NCBI GenBank assembly: GCA_949878435.1
Contig: CATLAK010000013.1
Span: 22,294-86,293, forward strand
From: an uncultured Lachnospiraceae bacterium
Lineage (GTDB): Bacteria > Bacillota > Clostridia > Lachnospirales > Lachnospiraceae
Reading direction: 5' to 3'
Length of the DNA: 64,000 bases
Shown in pieces: positions 33,681 through 43,303 of this stretch. A program made the position numbers and the translations under genes. Positions within the stretch are counted from its first letter, which is position 1. Each line of letters opens with the position of its first letter. The notes beneath the pieces are model-generated. The model was not told where the DNA came from, searched no databases, and saw only the letters and a list, made by a program, of their open reading frames with translations.

Positions 33681-35228
33681 TTACCTCATCCGTCCAATAT
33701 AACTGTCCAAAAAGTCGATTCTCTTGTCAATATATTCATAAATATATTCGTCCCGCCAGTATTCGCCCTTAGGTGGCCACTTTTGGCGGTTCCTCACATA
33801 TGCCCCTGATGAATAAAGGTATGCATATTCCTCATCCACCTTTGCGTACAAAGCTTCTTTCGTAATGATATTTTGCCTGAGATACTGCCACCTTTCTGCC
33901 TGCAGAGCACCGATTTCCTCGGGATTGCGCTCATATAGTGCCTCCATATCAGGAGTCCAGCCTCCAGTACTGTCAAAGTTTTTTTCCTGGAACAAATTAA
34001 AATTACAATCGTAATCGTCAATCCATGAATTGCCCCATGTCATATTTAGGTCCCATGGAATCTTAATGAATTGAAAACTGCCATCCATCTGATAATCCGC
34101 AAAGAAATAGATATTCTTCATAATATTGTCCATGCCGCAGGTAAGCAGGTTAAATAAGTTATAATCGATTGCATTTTCCATGTTGAGAATTGCCTTTGCG
34201 GATTCATAATCCAGAATTTCACCAAAACAGAACATAGACGTCCACTGTCGCAGCGGTTTCCAATCTTCCACTTTAAAATCCTTGGGATATTTTAAGACAA
34301 AGACAGGACTCATCTCCTGCGTAAGTTCCTCGTAAAAGTCATCTTCCCCTGGATTCACCTGATCCCGGCACTTGTATAGAATATCTTTCTTGCCCAAATT
34401 AAGCGCCTTCTTATCGATTCTCTCCGAAAGACCATATACGCCAAGATAGGTATCATCTATGAATAGTTCTATATATTCCATGTGGATTCCCTCATCATAA
34501 TCCACATGATTATCCGCTGCAATCTCCTGCCATACTTCATAAGACAGTTTATTATGAATCAGTCCCTCGTCATCATAAAGACCATGCAATATCCAATCGT
34601 CATCCTTCCGCATTCCCAACAAGGATAATTTCTTGTCATCAAGTGTCAGACGGTAACTGGATTTCTCGTAATTCAAAGTCGTTGCCCCCCTCACATGCCA
34701 GGAGCACGCCGCCTTTTGATATCTGGATGCGTCTGCGTATTGATCATATACCCACATATCCCCCGTCATAATTCCTTCCTCATCCGCTTCCACTTCTGTG
34801 GTGATAGATGCAACAGGCATTCCTGTGAAATATACATTATACATCCAACAGCTTGTATCCCTAATCCAGAACAGATGGAGCATTTTGCTCTCCCTAAGCG
34901 TGCCTTCCTTGTCCTCCAGCGCCTCATCCTGCATAAAATATAGCTTCCCGTCCGGCACCTGCAAAGTGCCGTCAAAACTCTTCTTGGATAAATCCTGGGG
35001 AACCAACAGCAGGTTCATCTCACTGTCATAGGCGATCTCTCCTCCGTCCAATGTAATCTCCGATTCCATATAGGCATCTTCTTTTCCCTCGCACAAGGCA
35101 TTTATTTCTTCCACAGGAAGCACCTCTGCTCCCATCACACCTGTGCTTAGCTTGTCCGCTATTCTGCCGCTCATCAAGTAAACGCCCAAAAACATTACAG
35201 AGCATACAATCATCCAGATTTTTTTCAT
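33681..35228 (-). CDS. CotH-family surface protein kinase (set A)
   Basis: 515 residues from the ATG at 35228; an open frame reaches 35282 but the hydrophobic signal (KKIWMIVCSVMFLGVYLMS) starts here. N-terminal signal anchor, then an extracellular beta region, then the CotH kinase domain (about 175-500). Motifs: ATTLNYEKSSYRLTL, YIELFIDDTYLGVYGLSERIDKK (conserved Glu), FQFIKIPWDLNMTWGNSW with the metal-binding aspartate of the WDxxxxxG motif. Bacillus CotH phosphorylates spore-coat proteins; these secreted relatives probably phosphorylate surface proteins or glycans. Followed at once by the VTC gene. Confidence 0.85.
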   Translation of the reverse strand: MKKIWMIVCSVMFLGVYLMSGRIADKLSTGVMGAEVLPVEEINALCEGKEDAYMESEITLDGGEIAYDSEMNLLLVPQDLSKKSFDGTLQVPDGKLYFMQDEALEDKEGTLRESKMLHLFWIRDTSCWMYNVYFTGMPVASITTEVEADEEGIMTGDMWVYDQYADASRYQKAACSWHVRGATTLNYEKSSYRLTLDDKKLSLLGMRKDDDWILHGLYDDEGLIHNKLSYEVWQEIAADNHVDYDEGIHMEYIELFIDDTYLGVYGLSERIDKKALNLGKKDILYKCRDQVNPGEDDFYEELTQEMSPVFVLKYPKDFKVEDWKPLRQWTSMFCFGEILDYESAKAILNMENAIDYNLFNLLTCGMDNIMKNIYFFADYQMDGSFQFIKIPWDLNMTWGNSWIDDYDCNFNLFQEKNFDSTGGWTPDMEALYERNPEEIGALQAERWQYLRQNIITKEALYAKVDEEYAYLYSSGAYVRNRQKWPPKGEYWRDEYIYEYIDKRIDFLDSYIGRMR

Positions 35229-35366
35229 TTTATGCCAGCCTTTCAAGTAAGTAAACTGTATCCGGTTTCCGTTTCCTTTCATTCTACACCAATTTCTCCA
35301 TAGATACCAGTATCTCTTCTTTATTCCGGATTTCTGTCCCCCTGTCTCAGTTTTTCGTTGTTAATA

Positions 35367-36041
35367 TTATAAAACATCATCAGAATCATATTCCATTAAT
35401 GAAAAGCGTTCTACCATTTCTGCCTGCTCCAGATTGCATGCCAAGTTTCCCGCCTCTTTCACCACGATTTCAAAGACGTAATCCATCCCTTTTTCCGTAT
35501 AATTTCTGCTTTTTACTCGATACCTCTTTGCGCATTTCTCCAGCAGTGTTCTAAGGTTTTCTTCCTCCTGTGCCGACTTGCAATGCACCACCAGAATATG
35601 CGACTTCATCCGCTTATTCACATGACCAAGAATGACCAGCGCAACTGTCGCCACAAGCGACGTGATTACTGCCATCTCATATAACTGACAGCCACAGGTG
35701 ATTCCTGTATGAAGGGACCAAAGAATGAAAATCAAATCCACCGGATCCTTCACCGCTGTTCTGAATCGGATAATCGCCAAAGCCCCTATTGTTCCCAAAG
35801 TTATCACCAGATTGGACTGAAGGCAAAGAATAATTGTGGATATAAAAAGCGGAAGTACCGCAATGCTGATATTGAATGCCTTATTGTATAGGGAACGATG
35901 CAGGACTGCCTGGTAAACAATAAACTCATACACCGCCAGTATACCTGCTACGGCAAGCACCGCTAATACTGCCGATGTGGAAATCTCCTGATTTTGTAAG
36001 CTGTTCATAATTTGATTGGCTAACGCCTGAATAAGACCCAT
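35367..36041 (-). CDS. DUF4956 membrane protein (set B)
   Basis: 224 residues, paralogous to the copies at 32297-32971 and 43304-43978: three to four helices and a C-terminal domain. Hallmark: GTIGALAIIRFRTAVKDPVDLIFILWSLHTGIT. More diverged than the other two (a longer N-terminal insert, IMNSLQNQEIST). It is downstream of the set-B CotH gene (57-base gap) and upstream of the set-A CotH gene, so the two sets are transcribed in series. Confidence 0.86.
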   Translation of the reverse strand: MGLIQALANQIMNSLQNQEISTSAVLAVLAVAGILAVYEFIVYQAVLHRSLYNKAFNISIAVLPLFISTIILCLQSNLVITLGTIGALAIIRFRTAVKDPVDLIFILWSLHTGITCGCQLYEMAVITSLVATVALVILGHVNKRMKSHILVVHCKSAQEEENLRTLLEKCAKRYRVKSRNYTEKGMDYVFEIVVKEAGNLACNLEQAEMVERFSLMEYDSDDVL

Positions 36042-36098
36042 TTTCCCTTCTCCTTATGTGATTTACTGTACTCCCAGTACCGCCTGCCCTTGGGCGGC

Positions 36099-37823
36099 TT
36101 AAGGTTTTGCCCTGTAACTATTCAAAATCGGTTCAAGGCAGATTTTTCGTTTATAAAAAAAATCCTTCAATTCCTCAATTTCCCTGTCAAAAGCTGCCAG
36201 AGAGTCATCATTATAAAAACGCCTGTCATTTTCCCGCATCGCCTCAGCCATAAAACTTCTATAATCATCAAGCTTTTTTTCCATAGCTTCCGCCTCAAAT
36301 ACGGTATCAGACAGTTCTTCTATCCTACTGATCAACTGGCTCTTGAAAGTATCATTTGTCATCAGATTTTTAAACATATCATCATTACTCATCGCCCAAC
36401 TTATGGAGTCAAGTTCTGGATAGAAGCCATAAGAATTCATATCAAATACCATCCATCTCCATTTTCCGTCTCCGTATACACCGTCTTCTTCTTTTTTTAC
36501 TCTCCAGCAGGCATAATTCTCTGATGGCCAGTCGATTGTTCTCGCCGAATAAAGCATAACCGCCATATAATCAATATAGCTTTCCATATCAATCATCCGA
36601 CACACCTTATCATAATTTTCATCCTTCGTCAAATCGCTCTCCGAACAGAATTTCACCATGTTTCCATAATATTTATAGTCCTCTTCTTCCCCTTCTGCCA
36701 GTTCCAACGCTTTGACCATAATCAAATTATCTTTATTTACACCATAATAATATTCCAGATAACGCGCATCATATTTTTCACATATCCAATAAACACCCCA
36801 ATATTCCCCGTTCAAAAACATGACACACGGTCTATAATTCAATGCCGAAACATTTAAATCCTTGATTGCAGTACTGACCAGCCAGTCCTTTGCTTTCGTC
36901 CTCACATCATTACCGCCCTGAAAGACCGTCATGGCTGACGGCTGATACCCTGTTCCAAAAAGATCTGCTTCAAAAACTTTATTTCCGTCATATTCTTTTC
37001 TGGCATATAGATTCAGGCTCTTGGGATTATACGCCCTGGTGCTTGTCCCATGAATGCGAATGCCGCATTCTTGTTCAAAAACAGGTTCTCCTGTTGCGTC
37101 AAAAAACTGGCATACCGCCTTTCTTTCCCATTTTATCCCTCTATTCTTGTAATTTGCAAGCCACTGTGACCAATAAGCCTCACGAAAAATATAAATTCCC
37201 TGATTCCTGTATTCATTTACATAATCATCATACTCTTTGCCAGACACATAAATACCGGTTTCATAGTCAAACAGATTGGCTGGATCCGTCACAATACTGA
37301 GAGTGCTTATTCCGTCATATCCCTCCTTGTCAGAAAACCCAACAAAATAAGTCGCAGTTTTTGCATCTCTGCATTGCCCCTGTGCATCGTAAAGCGCTGC
37401 ACGTATCACAGTTGCTTTATCAATCTTATAATTCGGTGTTTCATAACCTGGGAAAGGTTCCTCAATGCTCATTTTTTCTACCGCTTCACGATCAAACGCT
37501 ACTGAGATATCGGTTCGCATGGAATAAGTATTCTCCTTCTGTGTGGCATCTGCAATCAAAATAGGCGCTTCATATTTTGCAGACTCCTGCGTTGGGATTG
37601 AACCATCCAGCGTGTAATAAATCGTCCCTGCCCCTGCCGTCATTTCCAGTTGAAACGGCTCCTCATAAAAGCCAGATTCCCTGGAAAAAGACATTCTGAA
37701 TTTTCCATCTTCCATCACGCTTTTATCACTTTCAGCGCAAAGCCATTCCGTCACCACCGCAAAAAGCAAAAGCAATATGCTTCCTATTATAAAAATCCTG
37801 TTTTTCCTTGCATAAAACCTCAT
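36099..37823 (-). CDS. CotH-family surface kinase with chitobiase-like N-terminal domain (set B)
   Basis: 574 residues. A signal anchor (about 8-28), then a chitobiase/hexosaminidase C-terminal-like beta domain (about 50-145: TIYYTLDGSIPTQESAKY), then CotH (about 165-560): GIRIHGTSTRAYNPKSLNLYARKEYD, YWGVYWICEKYDARYLEYYYG, WRWMVFDMNSYGFYPELDS with the conserved Asp. The extra carbohydrate-binding-like domain is common on extracellular CotH proteins and hints at a glycan target. The ATG follows the VTC stop codon directly (TAGATG), so translation is coupled. Different gene order from sets A and C. Confidence 0.86.
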   Translation of the reverse strand: MRFYARKNRIFIIGSILLLLFAVVTEWLCAESDKSVMEDGKFRMSFSRESGFYEEPFQLEMTAGAGTIYYTLDGSIPTQESAKYEAPILIADATQKENTYSMRTDISVAFDREAVEKMSIEEPFPGYETPNYKIDKATVIRAALYDAQGQCRDAKTATYFVGFSDKEGYDGISTLSIVTDPANLFDYETGIYVSGKEYDDYVNEYRNQGIYIFREAYWSQWLANYKNRGIKWERKAVCQFFDATGEPVFEQECGIRIHGTSTRAYNPKSLNLYARKEYDGNKVFEADLFGTGYQPSAMTVFQGGNDVRTKAKDWLVSTAIKDLNVSALNYRPCVMFLNGEYWGVYWICEKYDARYLEYYYGVNKDNLIMVKALELAEGEEEDYKYYGNMVKFCSESDLTKDENYDKVCRMIDMESYIDYMAVMLYSARTIDWPSENYACWRVKKEEDGVYGDGKWRWMVFDMNSYGFYPELDSISWAMSNDDMFKNLMTNDTFKSQLISRIEELSDTVFEAEAMEKKLDDYRSFMAEAMRENDRRFYNDDSLAAFDREIEELKDFFYKRKICLEPILNSYRAKP

Positions 37824-38582
37824 CTAAATACTGCTCACTTTCTTTTCCTGTAAGGCAATTCTTCCTAAATAGTATTTAGAAAAGGACTGTTGCAGGCGTA
37901 CATCCGCTTGCAGAACTGCCTTAATATAGGATGGAAAAACTTCATCAAATTTTACTTCCAAAACATGCATCTTGCTTTCCATAATCGGCACCTTGAAATA
38001 ATCACCGTTCAAGAAGCGCCCGATTTCATCTGAAGCAGAAATATTGTAATCCAGCGTAACCCGTATATTTGCAACAGGTTCCACAAAAGCCTCCCTCTGA
38101 TAGCTGATGATTGCCTTAGGTCGAAATCCTTTTGTGACAATATCGATGCAGAACGCCTTCAGCAGATGATCCTCTGTCCCCCAGAAGACATCCATAACTT
38201 TCCCTTCCATGATGTTCTGGTATTCTTCCAAGGAAATCGCACACTTTTCTTTATGACATCCGCTGTTTTTCTTTTCCTTCTTCTCCAGCCAAAGCTTTCC
38301 TGCATAATCTCCATAATAGCGGATGCGATATTTGAACCTTTTTCCTTCACCAGACACATTATCTCTCGCGCAAGTATCCTTATAGTCATCAAAATACAGA
38401 CTTTGAATCCCGTATTTTCCGTCTTTCCCTGCATGGACATCATAATCCAATATCCCCGCAAGCCGTTCTCTAACCGAAAGCAGTTCCGCTTCCTTTTCGC
38501 TATATTTCCACTCGTTCCTATACTTAGAACCAGCATCCTTTATCTTTTCCCGTTTCAACAAGTTTCCATGTTTCTTTATCAT
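37824..38582 (-). CDS. VTC-domain protein, polyphosphate polymerase-like (set B)
   Basis: 252 residues: a 20-residue basic N-terminus and a VTC domain. Visible conserved segments: YRNEWKYSEKEAELL, YGIQSLYFDDYKDTC, RFKYRIRYYG, KLWLEKKEKK, EAFVEPVANIRVTLDYNIS, MHVLEVKFDEVFPSYI and SFSKYYLGR. These match the set A and C proteins position for position, including the tunnel lysines/arginines and the metal-site glutamate. First gene of the long operon 25777-38582. The ribosome site (GAGAGG) is 14 bases from the ATG, a bit far. Confidence 0.85.
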   Translation of the reverse strand: MIKKHGNLLKREKIKDAGSKYRNEWKYSEKEAELLSVRERLAGILDYDVHAGKDGKYGIQSLYFDDYKDTCARDNVSGEGKRFKYRIRYYGDYAGKLWLEKKEKKNSGCHKEKCAISLEEYQNIMEGKVMDVFWGTEDHLLKAFCIDIVTKGFRPKAIISYQREAFVEPVANIRVTLDYNISASDEIGRFLNGDYFKVPIMESKMHVLEVKFDEVFPSYIKAVLQADVRLQQSFSKYYLGRIALQEKKVSSI

Positions 38583-38827
38583 AAATAATACTTTTACCTC
38601 TCTGCAGATACTTCATTCAATTGTCGGACAAAAATATGGACTTAACATTAGCATTTTATCACAAGAATCCATATAATTCCATTGCAAACTAACGGTCAAA
38701 ATGAATTTTTGTGCCAGATCAGTGGGATGTGCCACCCCACTTATTGACTAACACCATGCTTATTGATATGATTATAAAGCTTTTATGTAACGAGATATTT
38801 TTCAAATCTGCAGAAAGGACAAGCAAA

Positions 38828-39835
38828 ATGTATAATTTAATATTTTCAGCCTCCGTCATTCTAATTCTAGCAATTCTTTTGTTCGCTGGATTGAAACAAG
38901 ACAAAAACGGAGAAAAAGCAATTATATTGTAGCGCTTTAATAATATAAGGGGTTTTTTTGCCTTAGAAATCATAATTGGTCATGTGATCAGATATGACAA
39001 GTCGATTTTATATCCACTAGGGAAATTTATGATTATATCAGTGGCATTCTTTTTCTTTGTTTCAGCCTTTGGATTATCTTACTCTTTTAGGACGAAGGAT
39101 AATTATTTAAAGGGATTTATAAAGAAAAAATGTTGTTATCTGATGCTTTTAATTGTTGTGGCATACTGTCTCAATGTATTTATTTCTTTGTTTGTACCTG
39201 TAAATACCGGATATTACGCGGGAATCCAATCAATAATTCCTTTACTATTCTCTAAAACAAATTGGTATCTATGGGCATTACTGTTTTTTTACTTTCTGTT
39301 TTACATAATATTTAGATTTACCCAAAAACATAGGTGGCTGTACTTTTTTCTGATAGTGTCTGTTCTGACTGCACTCCTATTTAAAGCAGGATGGCCGGAA
39401 GGATGGTATGCTTCTTCATTTGCTTTTCCATTTGGACTGTTTTATGAAGAATACTATGAAAAATGCAATGATTTCCTTTATAGTAAAAAGGGATACGGAC
39501 TTACCCTATTGCTTGTATGTCTGGGCCTAAGCAGTCAATTATTAGATACAAACAGCCTGGTCGGCATGGTATACTTGAGAAATATTATGTGTATTGCCGG
39601 GCTTCTTATTTTGATATATGTGTTGCATATTTTTGAAATCAACAATCGGGGGATGCGAATACTGACAAAGTATTCTACAGAACTGTACCTTTTCCAATTT
39701 ATTTATCTGAGAATTTCCGAAGCAACCCCGTGGGACTACAAATTGAGAATGATATTTGTCATAACGCTGACAGCGGTTACAGCTTTCTTTATGTATAGGG
39801 TAATCAATAAGGCTAGAGCTTGCATGCATACCTAG
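38828..39835 (+). pseudogene. Acyltransferase-3 family membrane protein broken by an in-frame TAG
   Basis: The frame opens at the ATG at 38828 (AAAGGA upstream) with MYNLIFSASVILILAILLF, hits TAG at 38930-38932, and continues in the same frame to 39835. Directly after the stop it reads RFNNIRGFFALEIIIGHVI, the family's usual RG-x-x-AL-x-x-x-x-GH motif with the catalytic histidine, and eight to nine more helices follow. So one base change seems to have cut a gene of about 335 codons near codon 35. The rest would lack its catalytic helix start unless the stop is suppressed. Family known for O-acetylating surface glycans. Confidence 0.75.
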
Positions 39836-39861
39836 ACTCCAATTTAAAACCATGCTATAAT
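39833..39861 (+). promoter_or_regulatory. Possible promoter of the decayed membrane gene
   Basis: TAGACT (39833-39838), 17-nt spacer, TATAAT (39856-39861). The -10 is consensus; the -35 is weak. A strong AAAGGAGG follows just before the ATG at 39899. Confidence 0.45.
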
Positions 39862-39898
39862 AATACGTCCATATTAATCTAGCAAAAAAGGAGGAATT

Positions 39899-40374
39899 AT
39901 GATTTCATTTAAAGAAAAGGACAAATGTTTCACTATAATTTTAAAATCGATTTTATTGCTCATAACATACGCCGGTGCTGGCTTTTTAGCATTGTTGTTA
40001 GTGTATTCCCTCCCAAGAGACCTGATTCTTCTCAACAATAACAATATTGAGGGATCGGAAATCACGATAATAAGCGGAATGGTAAAAGTTTTTTCCCATT
40101 ATTTGCAGCTGCCTTATTTACTGTTAATTATGGGAGGTCTTCTATATACCATAATACTTTCCCTAAAAACAAAGCCAGTTTCAACCTGGTTATGCAGAAG
40201 CATTCCATGGTCTTGGTAGCCTTGTTTCCTTTCTGTCATTTGATTGCGTCCACTCATGCCTTTTATCACCATCATTTTGTATACCGGGAATTTGCAGTTA
40301 CTCTTCTGGCTGTCCTGTTTATCATTCTTGATATCAAAAAGAGCGCTGAGCTTTCATCTACCACAGACGGTTAA
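39899..40374 (+). pseudogene. Remnant of a polytopic membrane protein, internally deleted and frameshifted
   Basis: Starts MISFKEKDKCFTIILKSILLL with a perfect AAAGGAGG, two or three helices, then ends at 40219 after WLCRSIPWSW. Another frame (-1), starting about 40195, continues with HSMVLVALFPFCHLIASTHAFYHHHFVYREFAV and ends at 40374, which reads like the C-terminal helix of the same kind of protein (the H-x-x-x-H-H-F-x-Y-R pattern is seen at the end of large membrane proteins in glycan loci). So an internal part seems lost and a frameshift has occurred. The intact family is not certain. 40375-40412 shows no other feature. Confidence 0.5.
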
Positions 40375-40412
40375 CGATATATATTCAGTTAGTGCCGAAG
40401 TTTTTCAAATTA

Positions 40413-40441
40413 TGGACACAGTTTTCAAATTATGTTACAAT
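40413..40441 (+). promoter_or_regulatory. Promoter of the flavoprotein gene
   Basis: TGGACA (40413-40418), 17-nt spacer, TACAAT (40436-40441), 62 bases before the start codon at 40504. Confidence 0.6.
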
Positions 40442-40503
40442 GACATAATATATATGAACTCATGCAAAATATGATTTCATGCAGGAAAGGTGGATATAAA
40501 AGT

Positions 40504-42078
40504 ATGAAGAAAGCTCTTGTCATAGGCGCAGGTCCCGCGGGTCTTACCGCCGCTTATGAACTTTTGACCAAGTCAAAGGACATTGAAGTAACTGTATTTG
40601 AAGAAAGCGATTGTTTTGGCGGTATTTCCAAAACCGTAAACTATAAAGGGAACCGGATGGATATGGGCGGTCACCGCTTCTTTTCCAAGATTCCTGAAGT
40701 AAACGAGTGGTGGGACAAGATGCTCCCCATGCAGGGTGCTCCCACTTATGACGACATTCTTTTAGACAGACCCATGCCCCTTACCAAGGGCGGTCCCGAC
40801 CCCGAAAAGGAAGACCGGGTCATGCTGACCAGACACCGCGTATCACGCATTTATTTTGATTCCAAATTCTACGACTATCCTATTTCCTTAAAGTTAGAAA
40901 CCTTTAAAAATTTTGGATTTCTGACCACCATGAAGGTGGGCTTCAGTTATCTGGCTTCTCTGATTCACAAAAGACCGGATGATAATCTTGAGAATTTTTA
41001 TATCAACCGCTATGGACGCAAGCTCTACTCCATGTTCTTTGAGTACTACACCGAAAACCTGTGGGGACGCCATCCCAGCGAAATCGACGCCTCATGGGGC
41101 GCACAGCGCACCAAAGGTCTATCCATCATGGCGATTATCAAGGACGTATTCGAGAAAAAGTTCAAAAAGAAAAACCGCAAGGTAGAGACCTCCCTGATCG
41201 AGGAATTTAAATACCCCAAGCTCGGTCCCGGTCAGCTCTGGGATGTAACCGCCTCTGAAATTGAAAAGCTGGGCGGAACCATCATCAAAAATGCAAAAGT
41301 AACAAAAGTGCACAAAAACGAGAGCAATGTCATTACCTCCCTCACCTACGAAAAGGATGGTCAGGAGCACACCATGGAAGGCGATTACTTCATCTCCTCC
41401 ATGCCGGTAAAAGATCTTGTAAACGGCATGAACGACGTCCCTGCCGATCCCGCCCGGATTGCAGCGGGACTTCCCTACCGCGACTACATGACCTTAGGCG
41501 TTCTCGTTCCCAAGATCAACTTAAAAAACAAGACCAAACTAAAGACCGTCAGCAACATCGTCCCCGACTGCTGGGTCTACGTTCAGGACAGGCATGTAAA
41601 ACTGGGTCGATTCCAGATTTACAACAACTGGTCCCCTTACATGATCAAAGATCTTGAGCACACCGTATGGATTGGTCTTGAATACTTTGTAAACGAAGGC
41701 GACAACTTCTGGAACATGACCGAAGAAGAATTTTCCAAGATTGGTATCGATGAAATGATCAAACTCGGACTCATTGACAGCCCGGACGTCGTCCTGGACA
41801 CCCACATGGAAAAAGTTAAAAAAGCGTACCCCGCCTACTTTGACACCTACGATGAAATCGACACCCTGGTAGCATACCTAAGCTCCATCGATAACCTCTA
41901 CTGCGTAGGACGCAACGGTCAGCACCGCTACAACAACATCGACCACTCCATGGTAACTTCCTTCGAGTCCGTAAAAAATATCCTAAGCGGAATCAAAGAC
42001 AAGACCAACATCTGGAACGTCAACACCGAAAAAGAATACCACGAAGAAGGCGCCAAAAATGAGGCGGAAGTAGATTGA
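40504..42078 (+). CDS. FAD-dependent amine-oxidase/UDP-galactopyranose-mutase-like protein
   Basis: 524 residues from the ATG at 40504 ([17 protein letters not shown] upstream); an upstream extension to 40462 is unlikely. The N-terminal dinucleotide-binding motif is [16 protein letters not shown] with the acidic residue of VTVFEE, and [19 protein letters not shown] is the flavin-contact segment found in mutase-like proteins of glycan clusters. The C-terminus [18 protein letters not shown] closes the FAD site. Related proteins interconvert ring forms of nucleotide sugars; here the real substrate is unknown. Its third-position C-rich codon use (AACATCGACCACTCC) differs from its neighbours and suggests higher expression. 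Confidence 0.88.
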   Translation: MKKALVIGAGPAGLTAAYELLTKSKDIEVTVFEESDCFGGISKTVNYKGNRMDMGGHRFFSKIPEVNEWWDKMLPMQGAPTYDDILLDRPMPLTKGGPDPEKEDRVMLTRHRVSRIYFDSKFYDYPISLKLETFKNFGFLTTMKVGFSYLASLIHKRPDDNLENFYINRYGRKLYSMFFEYYTENLWGRHPSEIDASWGAQRTKGLSIMAIIKDVFEKKFKKKNRKVETSLIEEFKYPKLGPGQLWDVTASEIEKLGGTIIKNAKVTKVHKNESNVITSLTYEKDGQEHTMEGDYFISSMPVKDLVNGMNDVPADPARIAAGLPYRDYMTLGVLVPKINLKNKTKLKTVSNIVPDCWVYVQDRHVKLGRFQIYNNWSPYMIKDLEHTVWIGLEYFVNEGDNFWNMTEEEFSKIGIDEMIKLGLIDSPDVVLDTHMEKVKKAYPAYFDTYDEIDTLVAYLSSIDNLYCVGRNGQHRYNNIDHSMVTSFESVKNILSGIKDKTNIWNVNTEKEYHEEGAKNEAEVD

Positions 42079-42121
42079 CATCTGCGAGGTTGGTTATTTA
42101 TTTTGAATGATTTACGCCGGG

Positions 42122-42161
42122 CGGGTAGCGCTTTCCCTTTGCCGGTGGGTTACGCTACCCG
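42122..42161. terminator. Hairpin between convergent genes, possible terminator
   Basis: CGGGTAGCG (42122-42130) pairs with CGCTACCCG (42153-42161) across a 22-nt loop, between the flavoprotein and radical SAM genes. There is no clear T-run. Confidence 0.45.
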
Positions 42162-42238
42162 TCCTCATTGTCAAGCCAAAATTTATTCCCGCGAGCAACG
42201 AACCAAGTGACTGCTTGCAGGCATTTGATTAGAATATT

Positions 42239-43219
42239 TTACTTTCTAAAAAGGGATTGCCTGGCGCCGTGGTTGGCATCTCGATTTTTCAGGGTGTCGT
42301 CTACTACATCCATGCGAAGTCCGGCGTCGATGAAGTCGCAGTATTTGCAGAAGTTGTAGTCTCCGCGGCTCTTTCGGATTGCCTGGCGGAGTTTTTTGTA
42401 TTCTTCGCTGTTCCAGGCTTCCTTGAGGGGGGTCTTGGTGAGGTCGGCTAAAGTGGTTGCCTCGAAGTTGTCGCAGCAGCAGATTCCCATTCTTCCGTCG
42501 GGGAAGATGAACATGTCGGTGTAGGGCATCAGGCAGGTCTCTTTGATGATCTTCTGGGTGTTTTGTTTGTTGGGGGCGCTTCCGGCGCGGTTGGTGAGGA
42601 CTGCGTCCATGTAGCGCATCTGAATCAAAAGTTCTACGTCCTTAAATTCTTCTTCATGGGCTTTGGCATAGTCGTAGATTTCTTTTACGTTATCGTGGAG
42701 TTTCATGTCACGGCAGTAGTTGTTGATGATCAGCTGATCCACGTAAGGGATGATTTCCTTTACTTTGTCAACGGTGAGTAAAAGTCCGTTGGAGGAAAGA
42801 AAGATGAAACAGTCGGGAAGCTGTTCCCGGCAGTATTTGTGAAATTCTACGATTCTGGTGTCAAGGAAGGGCTCGTTGTTTCCATACAGGGTCAGGTGTC
42901 CCTTATAGCCCCAGTCACGGAGCTGGTCTATGATGTTGTAGAACAGCTCGTCGTCCATGCGTTTGTAGGGGCGCTTTTCTGCGTTCTTGTTAGCTGTGCA
43001 GAAGGAGCAGGTGCTGTTGCAGCGGTTGATCGTCTCTAAGTTGACCACCAGCGGCATGGGTGCCTCTTCACCCTGGAAAAAGTAATCGATATATTTTCCC
43101 TGAAGTTTGTTTCTGGTAAGAAATTGTAATTTTAGGTAGCTTTCGGAGGAAAGCTTGGGGAATCTCTTCTGTAAGTTCCATCCTAACGTTCCGCCAAAAT
43201 TGTGAAATTTAACTGACAT
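42239..43219 (-). CDS. Radical SAM/SPASM-domain protein
   Basis: 326 residues. The radical SAM cluster motif is CNSTCSFC (Cx3Cx2C) at about residue 67-74, followed by an AdoMet barrel with LTLYGNNEPFLD (the GNEP-like motif) and FIFLSSNGLLL. The C-terminal part has SPASM-like cysteines: CLMPYTDMFIFPDGRMGICCCDNF and NFCKYCDFID. Such enzymes in glycan or peptide loci do epimerisation, C-methylation or thioether chemistry; a precursor peptide is not visible nearby. It has its own promoter at 43275-43303 and GGAG 5-9 bases upstream of the ATG. Confidence 0.88.
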   Translation of the reverse strand: MSVKFHNFGGTLGWNLQKRFPKLSSESYLKLQFLTRNKLQGKYIDYFFQGEEAPMPLVVNLETINRCNSTCSFCTANKNAEKRPYKRMDDELFYNIIDQLRDWGYKGHLTLYGNNEPFLDTRIVEFHKYCREQLPDCFIFLSSNGLLLTVDKVKEIIPYVDQLIINNYCRDMKLHDNVKEIYDYAKAHEEEFKDVELLIQMRYMDAVLTNRAGSAPNKQNTQKIIKETCLMPYTDMFIFPDGRMGICCCDNFEATTLADLTKTPLKEAWNSEEYKKLRQAIRKSRGDYNFCKYCDFIDAGLRMDVVDDTLKNRDANHGARQSLFRK

Positions 43220-43274
43220 AGCTTGTCTCCTTTATCTTAAATACATTGTTCTCAAAGTTATTGCTAACTGTATT

Positions 43275-43303
43275 ATAGTATCATTTTATGCATGGGGCGT
43301 CAA
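43275..43303 (-). promoter_or_regulatory. Promoter of the radical SAM gene
   Basis: Minus strand: TTGACG (43298-43303), 17-nt spacer, TACTAT (43275-43280). It starts exactly at the end of the upstream DUF4956 stop codon at 43304. Confidence 0.6.

Noticed and set aside
38930..38932. Read-through or pyrrolysine-type decoding of the TAG in the acyltransferase
   Set aside because: Other genes here end normally in TAG (for example rfbB and the glycosyltransferase at 4029), and no suppressor machinery is visible.
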